A stretch of DNA of 64,000 nt from positions 1 through 64,000 of the forward strand of contig REDJ01000071.1 in the NCBI GenBank assembly GCA_007693555.1, in the 5' to 3' direction. A program made the translations under genes and the position numbers. The stretch comes from Bacteroidota bacterium. GTDB taxonomy: Bacteria > Bacteroidota > Bacteroidia > Bacteroidales > UBA7960. Below, in pieces: positions 18,071-27,447 of this stretch; the first letter of the stretch is position 1; the number at the start of each line of letters is the position of its first letter. The notes under the pieces are model-generated. The model saw only the letters and a program-made list of their open reading frames with translations. It searched no databases and was not told the origin of the DNA.

Positions 18071-19626
18071 ACCTCGCTGGTTTTATTTTTACTTAAAAAA
18101 TGTACGGTAAGCCCCACCACTGTCGAAAACACGATAGCTGTTGAAGCTGCTATGGCAGGGTTTCGCACTTCGCCCTGAAGATATTTGGTAAAGAAACCCA
18201 TGTTCAGGTCCCAGGCTTCTACCATCATGGGCAACATATAATACACTGAAAAATGCACCACCAGGGCTGTAGCCGAAGCTGCTACGGCTGCTTTCAATCC
18301 GGCTTTGGGTGAAAAAATACCCAGAACAATAGGCAGAAAGGCAATGCTGAAAAAAGCATAAACACCATTCTGGGCCAGAATGGCAACACTCAGCTTGGGA
18401 AATAACAACTGGTCGCGGGCAATGAAAAAAGAAACTACTGCAAGGAAAACAATAGCCATTTTATTGATTACCATGTAGGAGGACTCATCTTTTATCTTTT
18501 CACCAAACAACGGCTTGATGATATCGGAAGTTATGATGGTAGATAGTGATTGTATCAACCCTTCCAGTGTAGACAATCCGGCACTGAGGAGCCCAAGGAT
18601 AACAATCAGACCCACTACCACAGAAAACCATCCTGAAGAGAAAATAGTTATCACATAAGTGGGAATGACATCATCAGCATTAAGCACCTGACCATTGGCT
18701 GTTAAATCAGGAAACTGTATGCGGGCATAAAGACCCACAAATACAACTGAGAAGAAAAGCATCTGGGCAATCACAGCACTTACCAGGAATTTATTGACAT
18801 CGCTTTCTTTTTTCAGGAACAGCGACTTTGTAATAATATGAGGCTGACAAACCACTGCAACACCAATAACAATCTGCGCAAAAATTATTTCATAATAATC
18901 GCGGAAGAGCAGGCTGCCCGGATTTGTAGATTTAACAAGAACCGGATCAATGGCAGCAAGTTTATCAACAAACCCCTGGATACCATCTCTGAAATGTTCA
19001 AGACCCGAAGTAAGAAGGATTATTGCCACAACAAGCATTACGAAGGCCTGTAAAGTATTGGTGTAAACCAGGGAGTTGGCACCCCCGAACATCATATATC
19101 CGAATACAAAAACTATAATAAAAGTAAGGATATATACCTGGTTGAGGTTGAGTGCTGCCGAAAGAACTTTGGCAAGTGCAACAAGAATCAGCACGATGAA
19201 TGTGATAAGCAGAAACGACATAAAACCCATGAACAAAGAATAGGATGAGCTGTTGTAACGACGTCCCATCCATTGTGCAAGGGTGGTAGCTTTGGTGGCC
19301 TGTCCGTATTTTCGGAAGCTTTTTGTAAGGATGACCAATGATATCATGCTGGCAATGGGAAAGAAAACCCCGAATGAAAGCACTCCGCTAAATCCAAATA
19401 TGGTAATCAGTGCAGGATTGATAACAAAAGTAGCTGCACTGGTCATGGAAACTGCCAGCGATAGCCCTACAAATGCCGGGGAAAAATTAAGATTGCCAAT
19501 TGCATAGTCCTGAATGTTTTTGGTTCGCAAAGCCCCCCTTATTACAAAAAACAATACGAGTGCTGCGTATGCAATCAGCAGTATCCAGGCACCTAAGATT
19601 TGTTGTTGCGTTGCCATGTAAGCCAA
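18067..19626 (-). CDS. Sodium:solute symporter (SSS family)
   Basis: A 519-residue membrane carrier with about 13 hydrophobic helices and sodium:solute symporter features, including the helix-2 segment MTSAATFVINPA near residue 60. SSS members couple Na+ to uptake of solutes such as acetate, proline, pantothenate or sugars. Coupling to a CoA-transferase gene (4-nt overlap) suggests a short-chain carboxylate substrate; this is inference from context. A 290-nt gap holding two palindromic repeats separates it from the upstream reductase gene, so it may have its own promoter. Confidence 0.87.
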   Translation of the reverse strand: MAYMATQQQILGAWILLIAYAALVLFFVIRGALRTKNIQDYAIGNLNFSPAFVGLSLAVSMTSAATFVINPALITIFGFSGVLSFGVFFPIASMISLVILTKSFRKYGQATKATTLAQWMGRRYNSSSYSLFMGFMSFLLITFIVLILVALAKVLSAALNLNQVYILTFIIVFVFGYMMFGGANSLVYTNTLQAFVMLVVAIILLTSGLEHFRDGIQGFVDKLAAIDPVLVKSTNPGSLLFRDYYEIIFAQIVIGVAVVCQPHIITKSLFLKKESDVNKFLVSAVIAQMLFFSVVFVGLYARIQFPDLTANGQVLNADDVIPTYVITIFSSGWFSVVVGLIVILGLLSAGLSTLEGLIQSLSTIITSDIIKPLFGEKIKDESSYMVINKMAIVFLAVVSFFIARDQLLFPKLSVAILAQNGVYAFFSIAFLPIVLGIFSPKAGLKAAVAASATALVVHFSVYYMLPMMVEAWDLNMGFFTKYLQGEVRNPAIAASTAIVFSTVVGLTVHFLSKNKTSEV

Positions 19627-19665
19627 TCTTTAAACAATATATAAGAATACTAATTAATTACAAAT

Positions 19666-19787
19666 TTGCTTGATAAGAAAACGACAAGAGCAAGGCTTGT
19701 GAAGACTGAAAACAGGAGTCCCGAAAATTAGGGATGACTGTTTTGAAGTCGAGCATAACACAGCTATTGGTAATATCTTTCAAGCAA
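19666..19787. repeat. Long imperfect palindrome, element 1
   Basis: A ~122-bp imperfect palindrome. It opens with TTGCTTGATAAG and closes with the complement of TTGCTTGAAAGA, and has a core of AAACAGGAGTCCC facing GGGATGACTGTTT. Immediately followed by a second, unrelated-looking palindrome. It has no coding capacity and fits a non-autonomous REP/MITE-type element. Confidence 0.65.
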
Positions 19788-19792
19788 CTAAA

Positions 19793-19919
19793 TGGTGTCT
19801 GGTCAGAAAGTGCCAGTTGCGAGGCTTGCGAAGCCGCCAAAAACGGAGTTTACTTTTCGTAAATGAGTATTTTGGCGGCGAGCGTAACGAAGCAAATGGT
19901 ACTTTATGGACAGACACTA
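19793..19919. repeat. Long imperfect palindrome, element 2
   Basis: A ~127-bp imperfect palindrome with ~60-nt arms. The left arm starts GGTGTCTGGTCAGAAAGTGCC and the complementary right arm starts AGTGTCTGTCCATAAAGTACC; both continue into GCCGCCAAAA and GTTTAC. Its right end reaches the stop codon (TAG) of the reductase gene on the minus strand, so it forms the 3' end of that transcript and could act as a terminator or mRNA stabiliser. Confidence 0.7.
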
Positions 19920-20660
19920 AATCGTTATGCCGCCATCCACGCTGATTACAGCGCCATTAATATAAGCAGCTTCATCAGATGCAAGATACGCATAAATCGA
20001 AGCAATTTCATCGGGCTCGCCTAAACGCCCAACCGGAACTTTTTCTTCCATGGCTTTCAGCACATTCTCAGGCATCTTTTTTACCATATCGGTGGCAATG
20101 AAACCCGGAGCCACCGCGTTAACGGTAACCCCTTTGCGGCCCAATTCGCGCGCCATGGTTTTGGTCATACCAATTACGCCTGCTTTGGTGGCCACATAAT
20201 TTGTCTGCCCAAAGTTTCCATAAAGAGCTACCACAGATGAGGTATTTACAATACGCCCATAACCACGTTCAGTCATAGGTACACCAATAACCTTAGCGCA
20301 ATTGAATACACCGGTAAGGTTAACGTCAATAACCTGCTGCCATTGCTCAGGGGTCATTTTTTTCAGGGAAGCATCGCGGGTAATACCGGCGTTGTTAATA
20401 AGGATATCAATCCGGCCATACTGCTCCATTACCCTGGCTGCAGCTGCTTCCACTTCAGCGTATACAGCGGTATTCACCTTCATGAAGGAGGCCTTTCCAC
20501 CAGCGGTTTCCACCTCTTTACAGGTAGCCTCACCCATTTCAGGATTCATATCCCAGATTACAACGATGGCTCCCTCAGCAGCAAAACGAAGGGCACCGGC
20601 TTTTCCCAGCCCGGCAGCGCCACCTGTAATAACAGCAATTTTATTTTCAAGTCGTTTCAT
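19917..20660 (-). CDS. SDR-family 3-oxoacyl reductase, likely acetoacetyl-CoA reductase
   Basis: A 247-residue short-chain dehydrogenase. The Rossmann motif is TGGAAGLG (12-19), with NNAG (89-92), catalytic Ser142 region (NTSSVV), Tyr155-x3-Lys159 and the PGFIATDM loop. This is the FabG/PhaB subgroup, reducing 3-oxoacyl thioesters to 3-hydroxyacyl thioesters. Asp37 at the end of strand 2 (VVIWDM) usually selects NAD(H) over NADP(H), unlike most biosynthetic FabG enzymes. It lies 32 nt after the thiolase gene on the same strand, which favours acetoacetyl-CoA as substrate. The stop codon overlaps the edge of a long palindrome. Confidence 0.87.
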   Translation of the reverse strand: MKRLENKIAVITGGAAGLGKAGALRFAAEGAIVVIWDMNPEMGEATCKEVETAGGKASFMKVNTAVYAEVEAAAARVMEQYGRIDILINNAGITRDASLKKMTPEQWQQVIDVNLTGVFNCAKVIGVPMTERGYGRIVNTSSVVALYGNFGQTNYVATKAGVIGMTKTMARELGRKGVTVNAVAPGFIATDMVKKMPENVLKAMEEKVPVGRLGEPDEIASIYAYLASDEAAYINGAVISVDGGITI

Positions 20661-20692
20661 GATTTAATACTATTTAAAGGTAATTGTGTCTT

Positions 20693-21874
20693 TTAAATTT
20701 TTTCAATAATGAGTGAAGTACCCTGTCCTCCGCCAATACACAAAGTTGCAAGGCCGGTTTTAGCATTACGCTTCTTCATTTCATAAAGGAGCGTTGTAAG
20801 GATACGTGCGCCTGAAGCACCAATGGGGTGACCGAGGGCTATGGCACCGCCATTAACATTCACTTTTTCCATATCAAGATCAAGGTCTTTGGCCACAGCC
20901 AGTGATTGTGCTGCAAATGCTTCATTGGCTTCAACCAGGTCAATGTCAGAAATGGTCATTCCGGCTTTCTTGAGAGCAGCGCGTGTTGCGGGTACCGGGC
21001 CGTAGCCCATTATTTTGGGGTCAAGGGCAGCATTGGCATAAGAAACTATTCTTGCAATGGGTTGAACACCCAGTTCTTTGGCTTTCTGAGCCGTCATGAT
21101 AATAAGCATTGCCGCACCATCATTCAAGCCTGAAGCATTACCGGCAGTTACTGTACCGTCTTTTTTGAATGCCGGACGCAATTTGGCTAACTTGTCAACT
21201 GTTATGCCCGATTTGGGATACTCATCGGTATCAAAAATAATAGGGTCGCCCTTGCGCTGTGGAATTTCCACTGAAACAATTTCTTCTTTGAATCGTCCTT
21301 CTTGTATTGCTTTTTCAGCCTTCTGCTGACTGTTTGCTGCAAAAACATCCTGTTCTTCGCGGCTAAGTTGCCATTGGTCGGCAATGTTTTCAGCAGTTAT
21401 TCCCATATGGAAATTGTTAAAAGCATCGGTAAGACCATCTTTAATCATACTGTCTGTAAGTTCGCCATGCCCCATGCGGTAGCCAAAGCGGGCTTTTTCA
21501 AGAAGGTAAGGAGCATTGCTCATGCTTTCGGTTCCACCGGCAAGTATTATATCGGCATCTCCCAACATTATAAATTGGGCTGCCATAATAACAGACCTCA
21601 GTCCACTGCCACATAGCTTGTTGATGGTCATGGCAGGACTGGTTTCAGGAACACCAGCAAGGACAGATATCTGGCGGGCAATATTCTGTCCCTGGCCTGC
21701 GGATAAGATATTTCCTACGATGGTTTCATCCACATCGGCAGGTTTGATACCGGCCCTGCTGATTGCTTCTTTGACGGCAATTACACCCAATTCTACAGCC
21801 GAAAAACCGGCCAGACTGCCACCATAGCTACCAATGGCAGTGCGTACTGCTGATACAATTACTACTTCACGCAT
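20693..21874 (-). CDS. Acetyl-CoA C-acetyltransferase (thiolase)
   Basis: A 393-residue type II thiolase of normal length. Catalytic Cys88 (NKLCGSG), NEAF at 317-320, His349 (GHPIGASG) and Cys379 (CIGGGQG) are all present. It condenses two acetyl-CoA to acetoacetyl-CoA or runs in reverse. It is the first gene of the minus-strand C4 cluster; the SDR reductase follows after 32 nt. Together they would interconvert acetyl-CoA and 3-hydroxybutyryl-CoA, with the CoA-transferase and symporter linking to an external carboxylate. No polyhydroxybutyrate synthase is present in the window. Confidence 0.93.
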   Translation of the reverse strand: MREVVIVSAVRTAIGSYGGSLAGFSAVELGVIAVKEAISRAGIKPADVDETIVGNILSAGQGQNIARQISVLAGVPETSPAMTINKLCGSGLRSVIMAAQFIMLGDADIILAGGTESMSNAPYLLEKARFGYRMGHGELTDSMIKDGLTDAFNNFHMGITAENIADQWQLSREEQDVFAANSQQKAEKAIQEGRFKEEIVSVEIPQRKGDPIIFDTDEYPKSGITVDKLAKLRPAFKKDGTVTAGNASGLNDGAAMLIIMTAQKAKELGVQPIARIVSYANAALDPKIMGYGPVPATRAALKKAGMTISDIDLVEANEAFAAQSLAVAKDLDLDMEKVNVNGGAIALGHPIGASGARILTTLLYEMKKRNAKTGLATLCIGGGQGTSLIIEKI

Positions 21875-22063
21875 ATCGTTTGATTTTAAATTATTTACAC
21901 TTTATTTATACAAACATCCGAAATTACATTGCCCTTTATGAAACGATTTCCTAACTTTACAGGGTTGACAATGAAGATACTTCTTAACACTTAATTCATC
22001 AATACTATGATTTTCATTTATTTACAACCATAAAGTATAGCATCGACTTTTACATATATCACC

Positions 22064-23500
22064 ATGAAAAACAAATTATCTAAGTTTACGGAGTTTGCCA
22101 ATGAGCTTTATCCTCATGAGCTTGACTATCTGCTGGGAATTCAGAAATTTGAACATCCTGAAAATCTAAAAATCCTTAATCTGATTAATTACAATGTAAA
22201 AAACCCACATAATACTATCCCTTTCGATACTTTCATCGATAAGCGTCGCTATAGTTATGTGAAAAACTGGATTGAAACCAGCCTGCAGGCCAGGGATGTT
22301 GATTTGTTTTACGACTGGCTGATAGGATACGAAAAAAGGGTGCTGACAGACATTATACAGGTTAATGAAGAAAAAGAATTACTTAAAAAAGCAAAAGAAA
22401 TTGACCCCACACATTATTACTTTATTCGCTTTTACGAATTGATGCGTTATTACCGCGATTATCTGATTATTCGTAACCGGACTGATTATTACTGGACAAT
22501 AGAAAGCTTTCTTAAAACCTATCAGGCCCCTTACCAAACAGCGATTGATCTGAATACCCGCGTCAACCGTGCCACCGAAGATATTGTAGGGCAGTATTTT
22601 CAAAGTCAAACCGAATCGCGCCAGTGGGAAGAATTTCTTCAGCAGGTTTTTTTTAATAAGGAAATAGATGGATATACTCGCTACCGTGCAGCTGTGCGGC
22701 TTACCTATATGTATTACAATTATCGCGATTTTTCAAACCTGCGAAGCATTTACGAAGAACTTGACAGAAGTTTCCAGGCAGGGATATTCTATTCGCGACG
22801 AATTCTGGCTAACTATTATGCCAACAGGGCCATGATGCATTCAAAGCTTGGAGAACCGGAACTGGCAGAAAAGTATGGCTCGCTTTCTATACAACATGAA
22901 AACAGTGACTTTATCTTTTATTTACTAAACTTGTGCGGAGTTTTACTCAAAAGCAAAAAAAACAAGGAGGCACTGCAAATCATGCAAAAGTCCATCCCAC
23001 AGCTTCGTAAAACTGCCAATTATTACTATCGGATAGGCTTTGCAGCTTTTTACATCAGAACCCTCAATGCGAATCAAATGCATGCAGAGGCTGTTGATTA
23101 TGCAGAAACCTTTCACAGCTCATATAAAAAGGAAATCAACAAAAACCGTTGGCATCTTTTTTATAATACATACTTTCAAGCCCTTTCCCTAAATGAAAAT
23201 TTTGGAAAGATTCTTTCCCTGTCGCGACGATATAACCTTGTGGAAAAAGAGAAACAACAAATCGGTGAAGCACGCTATCTTCCTATATTATTATGGTATA
23301 CAACACTGGCAGATTATATGGAGGGAAATATTTCAGCTAAAACGCTGGAGCAGACAATAGTGTGGTCATGTCGAATGCTCGTAGAGAACAATTACAGAAT
23401 AAGAAAAATTAAAGATTTACTTGATGAACTGGCTCCTTTTGCTCCCGAAATATTACATAGCATAATACAGCAAACCCAATTGTATAAATTGAAAATATGA
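22064..23500 (+). CDS. Hypothetical TPR-like protein
   Basis: A 478-residue soluble protein without signal peptide or membrane segments. It is rich in Tyr, Phe, Arg and Leu in helical pairs spaced about 35-40 residues, for example RAAVRLTYMYYN near 206 and NYYANRAMMHSKLGEPELAEKYG near 255, which resembles tetratricopeptide-type repeats. No catalytic motif was recognised. It is transcribed alone, divergently from the C4 acyl-CoA cluster. TPR-like proteins of this size often act as scaffolds, but its partner is unknown. Confidence 0.7.
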   Translation: MKNKLSKFTEFANELYPHELDYLLGIQKFEHPENLKILNLINYNVKNPHNTIPFDTFIDKRRYSYVKNWIETSLQARDVDLFYDWLIGYEKRVLTDIIQVNEEKELLKKAKEIDPTHYYFIRFYELMRYYRDYLIIRNRTDYYWTIESFLKTYQAPYQTAIDLNTRVNRATEDIVGQYFQSQTESRQWEEFLQQVFFNKEIDGYTRYRAAVRLTYMYYNYRDFSNLRSIYEELDRSFQAGIFYSRRILANYYANRAMMHSKLGEPELAEKYGSLSIQHENSDFIFYLLNLCGVLLKSKKNKEALQIMQKSIPQLRKTANYYYRIGFAAFYIRTLNANQMHAEAVDYAETFHSSYKKEINKNRWHLFYNTYFQALSLNENFGKILSLSRRYNLVEKEKQQIGEARYLPILLWYTTLADYMEGNISAKTLEQTIVWSCRMLVENNYRIRKIKDLLDELAPFAPEILHSIIQQTQLYKLKI

Positions 23501-23578
23501 CACTTCGGAAGGGAAGGAAAATTTTAACACTTTTTCCTATACACATGATTGACAAACCTGATTGTCAAAAATAACAAA

Positions 23579-23610
23579 AGGCGAGCCCTGCACTCGCCTA
23601 TTGCCTTTTA
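23579..23610 (+). terminator. Hairpin terminator after TPR-like gene
   Basis: AGGCGAG pairs with CTCGCCT around CCCTGCA, followed by ATTGCCTTTT. A second small hairpin (TTGACAA..TTGTCAA, 23549-23568) lies just upstream. The rest of this 295-bp gap is AT-rich, with nothing else recognised. Confidence 0.6.
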
Positions 23611-23795
23611 ACCACCAAAACAAAAACAACATTAACCAATAAAAACAACCAAAAAAATGATTAAAATTTTCAGCTCTACAATGTAGGTATTTTTTAGAAA
23701 ATCACAAACAAAAATTTGGTTTTTTTTCGTTTATTTTTATGTTAATTTTCACAAATGAGATTTAATAACAACCCGCTAGATTCTTAAAGGCAATA

Positions 23796-24416
23796 CTACC
23801 AAGGATATCTCCTGTGAAAAGGATTATTGTTGTATTGACCAAAACCACGTGAGTAGGGATTAAAGGGATTATATCCCCTTGAAATACTCACTTGGGCACC
23901 AAACCTGAGGTTTTCGGTAATTCTCAAATCCATTCCCATCATCATTCCTCTTGCATTCATATCAAATGCCTGCGGGTTCATTTGGTTGTGCATCATGTTG
24001 AAATTATTCTGCTCGGTCCATGCACCTCCTGTAATTGTCAGCCGCGGATTAATCTGATATGCACCAAAAGCATAAACTGTATTACTGAGAAAGCGGTTGG
24101 GTATTTCTGCGCCGGAAGCATTCATAAACATGGGTGACCCACCACTTATGTTTGATGTTGAGAAAATGGTTCCAACTATTAATGAGAAATTCTGCCCGGG
24201 CTGAAATTGAAGATGGGGGGCAAAAGACTGGGTAAACATATTGCCTCCAAAACCTGTTGAAAAAGTGCTTCCCACCTGCATCCCGAAAGCAGGTCTTGCA
24301 TTGAACAAGCTGTAATCATCGTTAAGTAATTCGGGTTGTTCAGCAGGTAGTTCCTGGGCAAAAAGGAGAGCCGGAAATAAAAACGCCAGAATAATGGTGA
24401 AATATTTTGCTTTCAT
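23796..24416 (-). CDS. Secreted small beta-barrel-like protein
   Basis: A 206-residue exported protein with a signal peptide (1-20, ending LLFAQ). The body is composed of short beta strands with many Asn, Gly, Phe and Met residues and a C-terminal Asn/Pro/Tyr-rich tail (YNPFNPYSRG). This looks like a small outer-membrane barrel or an adhesive surface protein. No known family was recognised and no operon partner is adjacent. Confidence 0.6.
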   Translation of the reverse strand: MKAKYFTIILAFLFPALLFAQELPAEQPELLNDDYSLFNARPAFGMQVGSTFSTGFGGNMFTQSFAPHLQFQPGQNFSLIVGTIFSTSNISGGSPMFMNASGAEIPNRFLSNTVYAFGAYQINPRLTITGGAWTEQNNFNMMHNQMNPQAFDMNARGMMMGMDLRITENLRFGAQVSISRGYNPFNPYSRGFGQYNNNPFHRRYPW

Positions 24417-24554
24417 AACACAGGCTTTTAATGTTAAACTTTATAAAGATAACGAAAAACCAATGGATTGGTTGCTCACTAACTCACAAAAATAGAAAAA
24501 ATAAATAATTAAACCCCGCCCTTTTGTTTTTTTAAGTATTTCAAAGTCTTTGCT

Positions 24555-24562
24555 TACTTTTG
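24555..24562 (+). promoter_or_regulatory. -7 box TACTTTTG
   Basis: A perfect TAnnTTTG match 57 nt before the YitT-family start codon. TTTG occurs upstream, but at longer than usual spacing. Confidence 0.45.
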
Positions 24563-24618
24563 CAATTCTGAAAATCAAAAAAAACAAATATCTACAACAG
24601 GCTATAAATTAACCAGTT

Positions 24619-25491
24619 ATGAAACTTAAGATTTACCGTAACCCCCTGCTTAACGGATTAAAAAGTTATTCTGTTATTACTTTGGGATTGTTTTTAAATG
24701 CACTTGCATGGACTGCCTTTATTATCCCCTCGGAAATCATTGGTGGGGGTATAACCGGTTTAAGTGCCATAATTTTTTACGCTACAGGATTTCCAGTGGG
24801 TGTAACTTTTTTTCTTATTAATATTGTTTTGATCATTCTGGGGATAAAAAGCCTGGGGTTATCCTTTGGTATTCGAACTATATATGGCTCTATTGTTTTA
24901 TCAGTCTTTCTGAGTATTCTACAGCAATACATCACCGAACCTGTAGTCTCAGATAAGTTCATGGCTGCTATTATCGGGGGTATTCTGGGTGGTGGCAGTG
25001 TCGGACTTGTTTTTTCGCAGGGTGGCAGCACAGGAGGAACAGATATTATTGCCATGATGATCAACAAATACAGAAATATAAGCCATGGCAAACTCATACT
25101 TTACATGGATGTTTTTGTAATAGCCAGTTCCTATCTCATTTTTCAATCCATTGAGGTAATGGTATATGGTGTAGTGGTAATGGGTGTGTCATCATACTCC
25201 ATTGATACGGTGCTGATGGGGCACAGGCAAAGCGTTCAAATGTTTATTTTCAGTAAGAATCCCGATCAGATTGCCGAACAGATTGCCAATGAAATAGGTC
25301 GTGGTGTTACCCTGGTTGACGGGAAAGGCTGGTACAGCAAGTCAAAAAGCACAATTTTGATGGTAGTAGTACGACGCTATGAAAGCAACAAGATTTTTCG
25401 AACCATTAAGCATATTGACCCTGATGCATTTATTTCCATCTCAAAAGTCATGGGGGTTTACGGTAAGGGATTTGACCCCATCAGATATTAA
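24619..25491 (+). CDS. YitT family membrane protein
   Basis: A 290-residue protein with about six N-terminal transmembrane helices (from 15-38 through about 190) and a C-terminal cytoplasmic DUF2179-like domain (about 215-290, ending SKVMGVYGKGF). The conserved Gly-rich segments GGGITGLSAI and GGSTGGTDI, which mark the YitT/DUF161 family, are both present. Function of the family is not settled; it is thought to be a membrane transporter or regulator. The gene stands alone, with a -7 box upstream. Confidence 0.88.
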   Translation: MKLKIYRNPLLNGLKSYSVITLGLFLNALAWTAFIIPSEIIGGGITGLSAIIFYATGFPVGVTFFLINIVLIILGIKSLGLSFGIRTIYGSIVLSVFLSILQQYITEPVVSDKFMAAIIGGILGGGSVGLVFSQGGSTGGTDIIAMMINKYRNISHGKLILYMDVFVIASSYLIFQSIEVMVYGVVVMGVSSYSIDTVLMGHRQSVQMFIFSKNPDQIAEQIANEIGRGVTLVDGKGWYSKSKSTILMVVVRRYESNKIFRTIKHIDPDAFISISKVMGVYGKGFDPIRY

Positions 25492-25520
25492 GGTTGATGA
25501 GTTGATAGGTTGTATAATTT

Positions 25521-25548
25521 GTTAATGGTTAATGGTTAATGGTTAATT
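25521..25548. repeat. Heptamer tandem repeat GTTAATG
   Basis: Four head-to-tail copies of the 7-mer GTTAATG (last copy GTTAATT) follow the YitT gene. Confidence 0.85.
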
Positions 25549-25564
25549 ATTTCGAATTTCGAAA

Positions 25565-25636
25565 TTCGTGCTTCGAATTTTTACCTGGTTATTAGCTTCG
25601 CTGAACTCGCCTTCGGCTCGGTTCGTGCTTCGAATT
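25565..25636. repeat. Direct repeat TTCGTGCTTCGAATT
   Basis: The 15-mer occurs at 25565-25579 and 25622-25636, 57 nt apart, between two heptamer arrays. Confidence 0.8.
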
Positions 25637-25638
25637 AT

Positions 25639-25680
25639 TCTTCCGTCTTCCGTCTTCTGTCTTCCGTCTTCCGTCTTCTC
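25639..25680. repeat. Heptamer tandem repeat TCTTCCG
   Basis: Six copies of the 7-mer TCTTCCG, with TCTTCTG and TCTTCTC variants, run up to the stop codon of the DUF3137 gene on the minus strand. Confidence 0.85.
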
Positions 25681-26672
25681 TACTGTTTCGTCCAGATTCG
25701 GTTATTCAGGTTCAATTCTTCCACAATACTCACAGCCAGCTGTATATCTTCAAAATATTCCTGTACCAGGCTGAAGCGGGTTAACTTTTTAAAATAACTG
25801 GGTTCAAACAGATCTTTCGTATATGCAATGGCTATATAAAGGAAAGAGTTGACAAAAGAAATATAAAGATGATTGGGATGCTTTTCCCTGAATTCTGTAA
25901 TTCTGTGCATCAATGAGGTGCTGAGGACATACCGGGCTTCCACCTGGTCTTCACCATAAACTACAAAATACTTATTGAAACCCGGATCTTCAAGTTTTAC
26001 AAGCTTTTCACGCCGGGAAAAATTCATTTTCTTGAAAAAATCTGCAAGAAAACCTTTTCCCAGCCGGTTAGGAAGCACCACGGTAGAGGTTTGAAAATGC
26101 TTATTGAAATCAGCAATAAAAAACAAACCTTTAAAAATGGTATGCCATCTTGTTCTTCTGCGTCCTTTGTTATCTGTGGTAGTAGTTTTATATTCAGCCT
26201 TGATTTCGGAAAACCATATCTGGGTTTTATCAACTTTCCCATGCACCATATCATCACCCGAGTAACGGTCTACCCGGTTCAGGAAAATCCTGGAACGTTG
26301 AAAACTGTCAGAGCCTACATAATTCTTAGGCTCATAAGTTAAATCAGGACTTACAAATTTCACAATGGGTTCTATAACCTGTTGTTTGAAATCAGTATAA
26401 AAGGTTTTATCACGTGCCCAGCTATTCCCAAAAATTATGGCTGTAATAATTATTACTGCAATAATAAGAATGAAATAAAAAACACTGTTATTATCCTGCT
26501 TGCTTGCATCCATGCTCAAATAAATAACTGTAGCAAGCAACAATGCAAGCAAAGTGAAAAGAATAATCAGGAGGCTTCTTTTCACAACGGTCTTTCTTCT
26601 TTTATCAAGAGCCTCCAAATCGGGCATCATAACCTGATTGAAGAACTCTTTAAATTCCTGAAGTGATTTCAT
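25680..26672 (-). CDS. DUF3137 domain membrane protein
   Basis: A 330-residue protein with a short cytoplasmic N-terminus, two transmembrane helices (about 33-52 and 62-82) and a long soluble C-terminal domain (FSRREKL, FNKYFVVYGEDQ, ARYVLSTSLM) matching the DUF3137 family. DUF3137 genes usually sit next to lemA, as here: it lies 91 nt downstream of a LemA gene on the same strand. Function unknown; probably a membrane-bound partner of LemA. The C-terminal stop codon touches a heptamer repeat array. Confidence 0.85.
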   Translation of the reverse strand: MKSLQEFKEFFNQVMMPDLEALDKRRKTVVKRSLLIILFTLLALLLATVIYLSMDASKQDNNSVFYFILIIAVIIITAIIFGNSWARDKTFYTDFKQQVIEPIVKFVSPDLTYEPKNYVGSDSFQRSRIFLNRVDRYSGDDMVHGKVDKTQIWFSEIKAEYKTTTTDNKGRRRTRWHTIFKGLFFIADFNKHFQTSTVVLPNRLGKGFLADFFKKMNFSRREKLVKLEDPGFNKYFVVYGEDQVEARYVLSTSLMHRITEFREKHPNHLYISFVNSFLYIAIAYTKDLFEPSYFKKLTRFSLVQEYFEDIQLAVSIVEELNLNNRIWTKQ

Positions 26673-26763
26673 AGATTCGGATTTACCAGATATTACTTAT
26701 TACACGAAAAAGAAAGTCTATTAAACTTCTCACTAATGAAAGACATGAATGGCAAGTGAAATG

Positions 26764-27327
26764 TTAGTTAAACAGCGATTTCACATCCACATTTTGTCTC
26801 TCCCTTTCACTGATTTCAAATAACCGCTTGGTTTTAAAATTGAAAACCATTGCAAAAACATTTGAGGGAAACATCTGACAAGCATTGTTGTAATCGGTGA
26901 CAGCAGCATTATATGCTCTGCGTGCTGCACTAAGCTGTTCTTCTACCTCATTAAGGCTGCCCTGTAGTTGCATAAAATTCTGGTTGGCCTTAAGGTCGGG
27001 ATAATTTTCCACAGCAACCATAATTCCGCCCATTGCACGAGATATTTTATTATCCAAATCCACTTTTTCATTATCCGACAGGTCACCGGAAATGGCTTTG
27101 GCGCGCATTTCAGTAATTTCTGTAAGGGTTGACCTTTCGTGCTCCATGTACTTTTGTACTGTAGCAACAAGATTGGGTATCAGATCATAGCGTTTCTTTG
27201 CCATAGCATCAATACTTGCGAATGCTTTTTCTGCCATATTGCGAAGACGTACCAAACGGTTATACCCCAGAATGGCAAACAGGATGAATACACCCAATAC
27301 AATCAATAATGTAGTACCAGCTTCCAT
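26764..27327 (-). CDS. lemA: LemA family protein
   Basis: A 187-residue LemA protein with one N-terminal membrane helix (5-23) and a four-helix bundle. Family signatures include YNRLVRLRN, KKRYDLIPNLVATVQKY, YPDLKANQNFMQLQ and ARRAYNAAVTDYN. LemA proteins are widespread, and their molecular role is poorly defined. The gene precedes DUF3137, its usual partner, and has a -7 box 39 nt upstream. Confidence 0.93.
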   Translation of the reverse strand: MEAGTTLLIVLGVFILFAILGYNRLVRLRNMAEKAFASIDAMAKKRYDLIPNLVATVQKYMEHERSTLTEITEMRAKAISGDLSDNEKVDLDNKISRAMGGIMVAVENYPDLKANQNFMQLQGSLNEVEEQLSAARRAYNAAVTDYNNACQMFPSNVFAMVFNFKTKRLFEISERERQNVDVKSLFN

Positions 27328-27365
27328 ATTCAGATTATTTAAAGTTTTGGTTTTTAATAATTAAG

Positions 27366-27373
27366 CAAAAATA
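27366..27373 (-). promoter_or_regulatory. -7 box upstream of lemA
   Basis: The minus strand reads TATTTTTG, a perfect TAnnTTTG, 38 nt before the lemA start. No clear -33 was found. Confidence 0.4.
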
Positions 27374-27447
27374 ACAGTTTCAAAAAATTAAGGAATTAAA
27401 AAATCATAATGGCCCATTTACAAAAATCCTGAATGGACGTGCATTAT

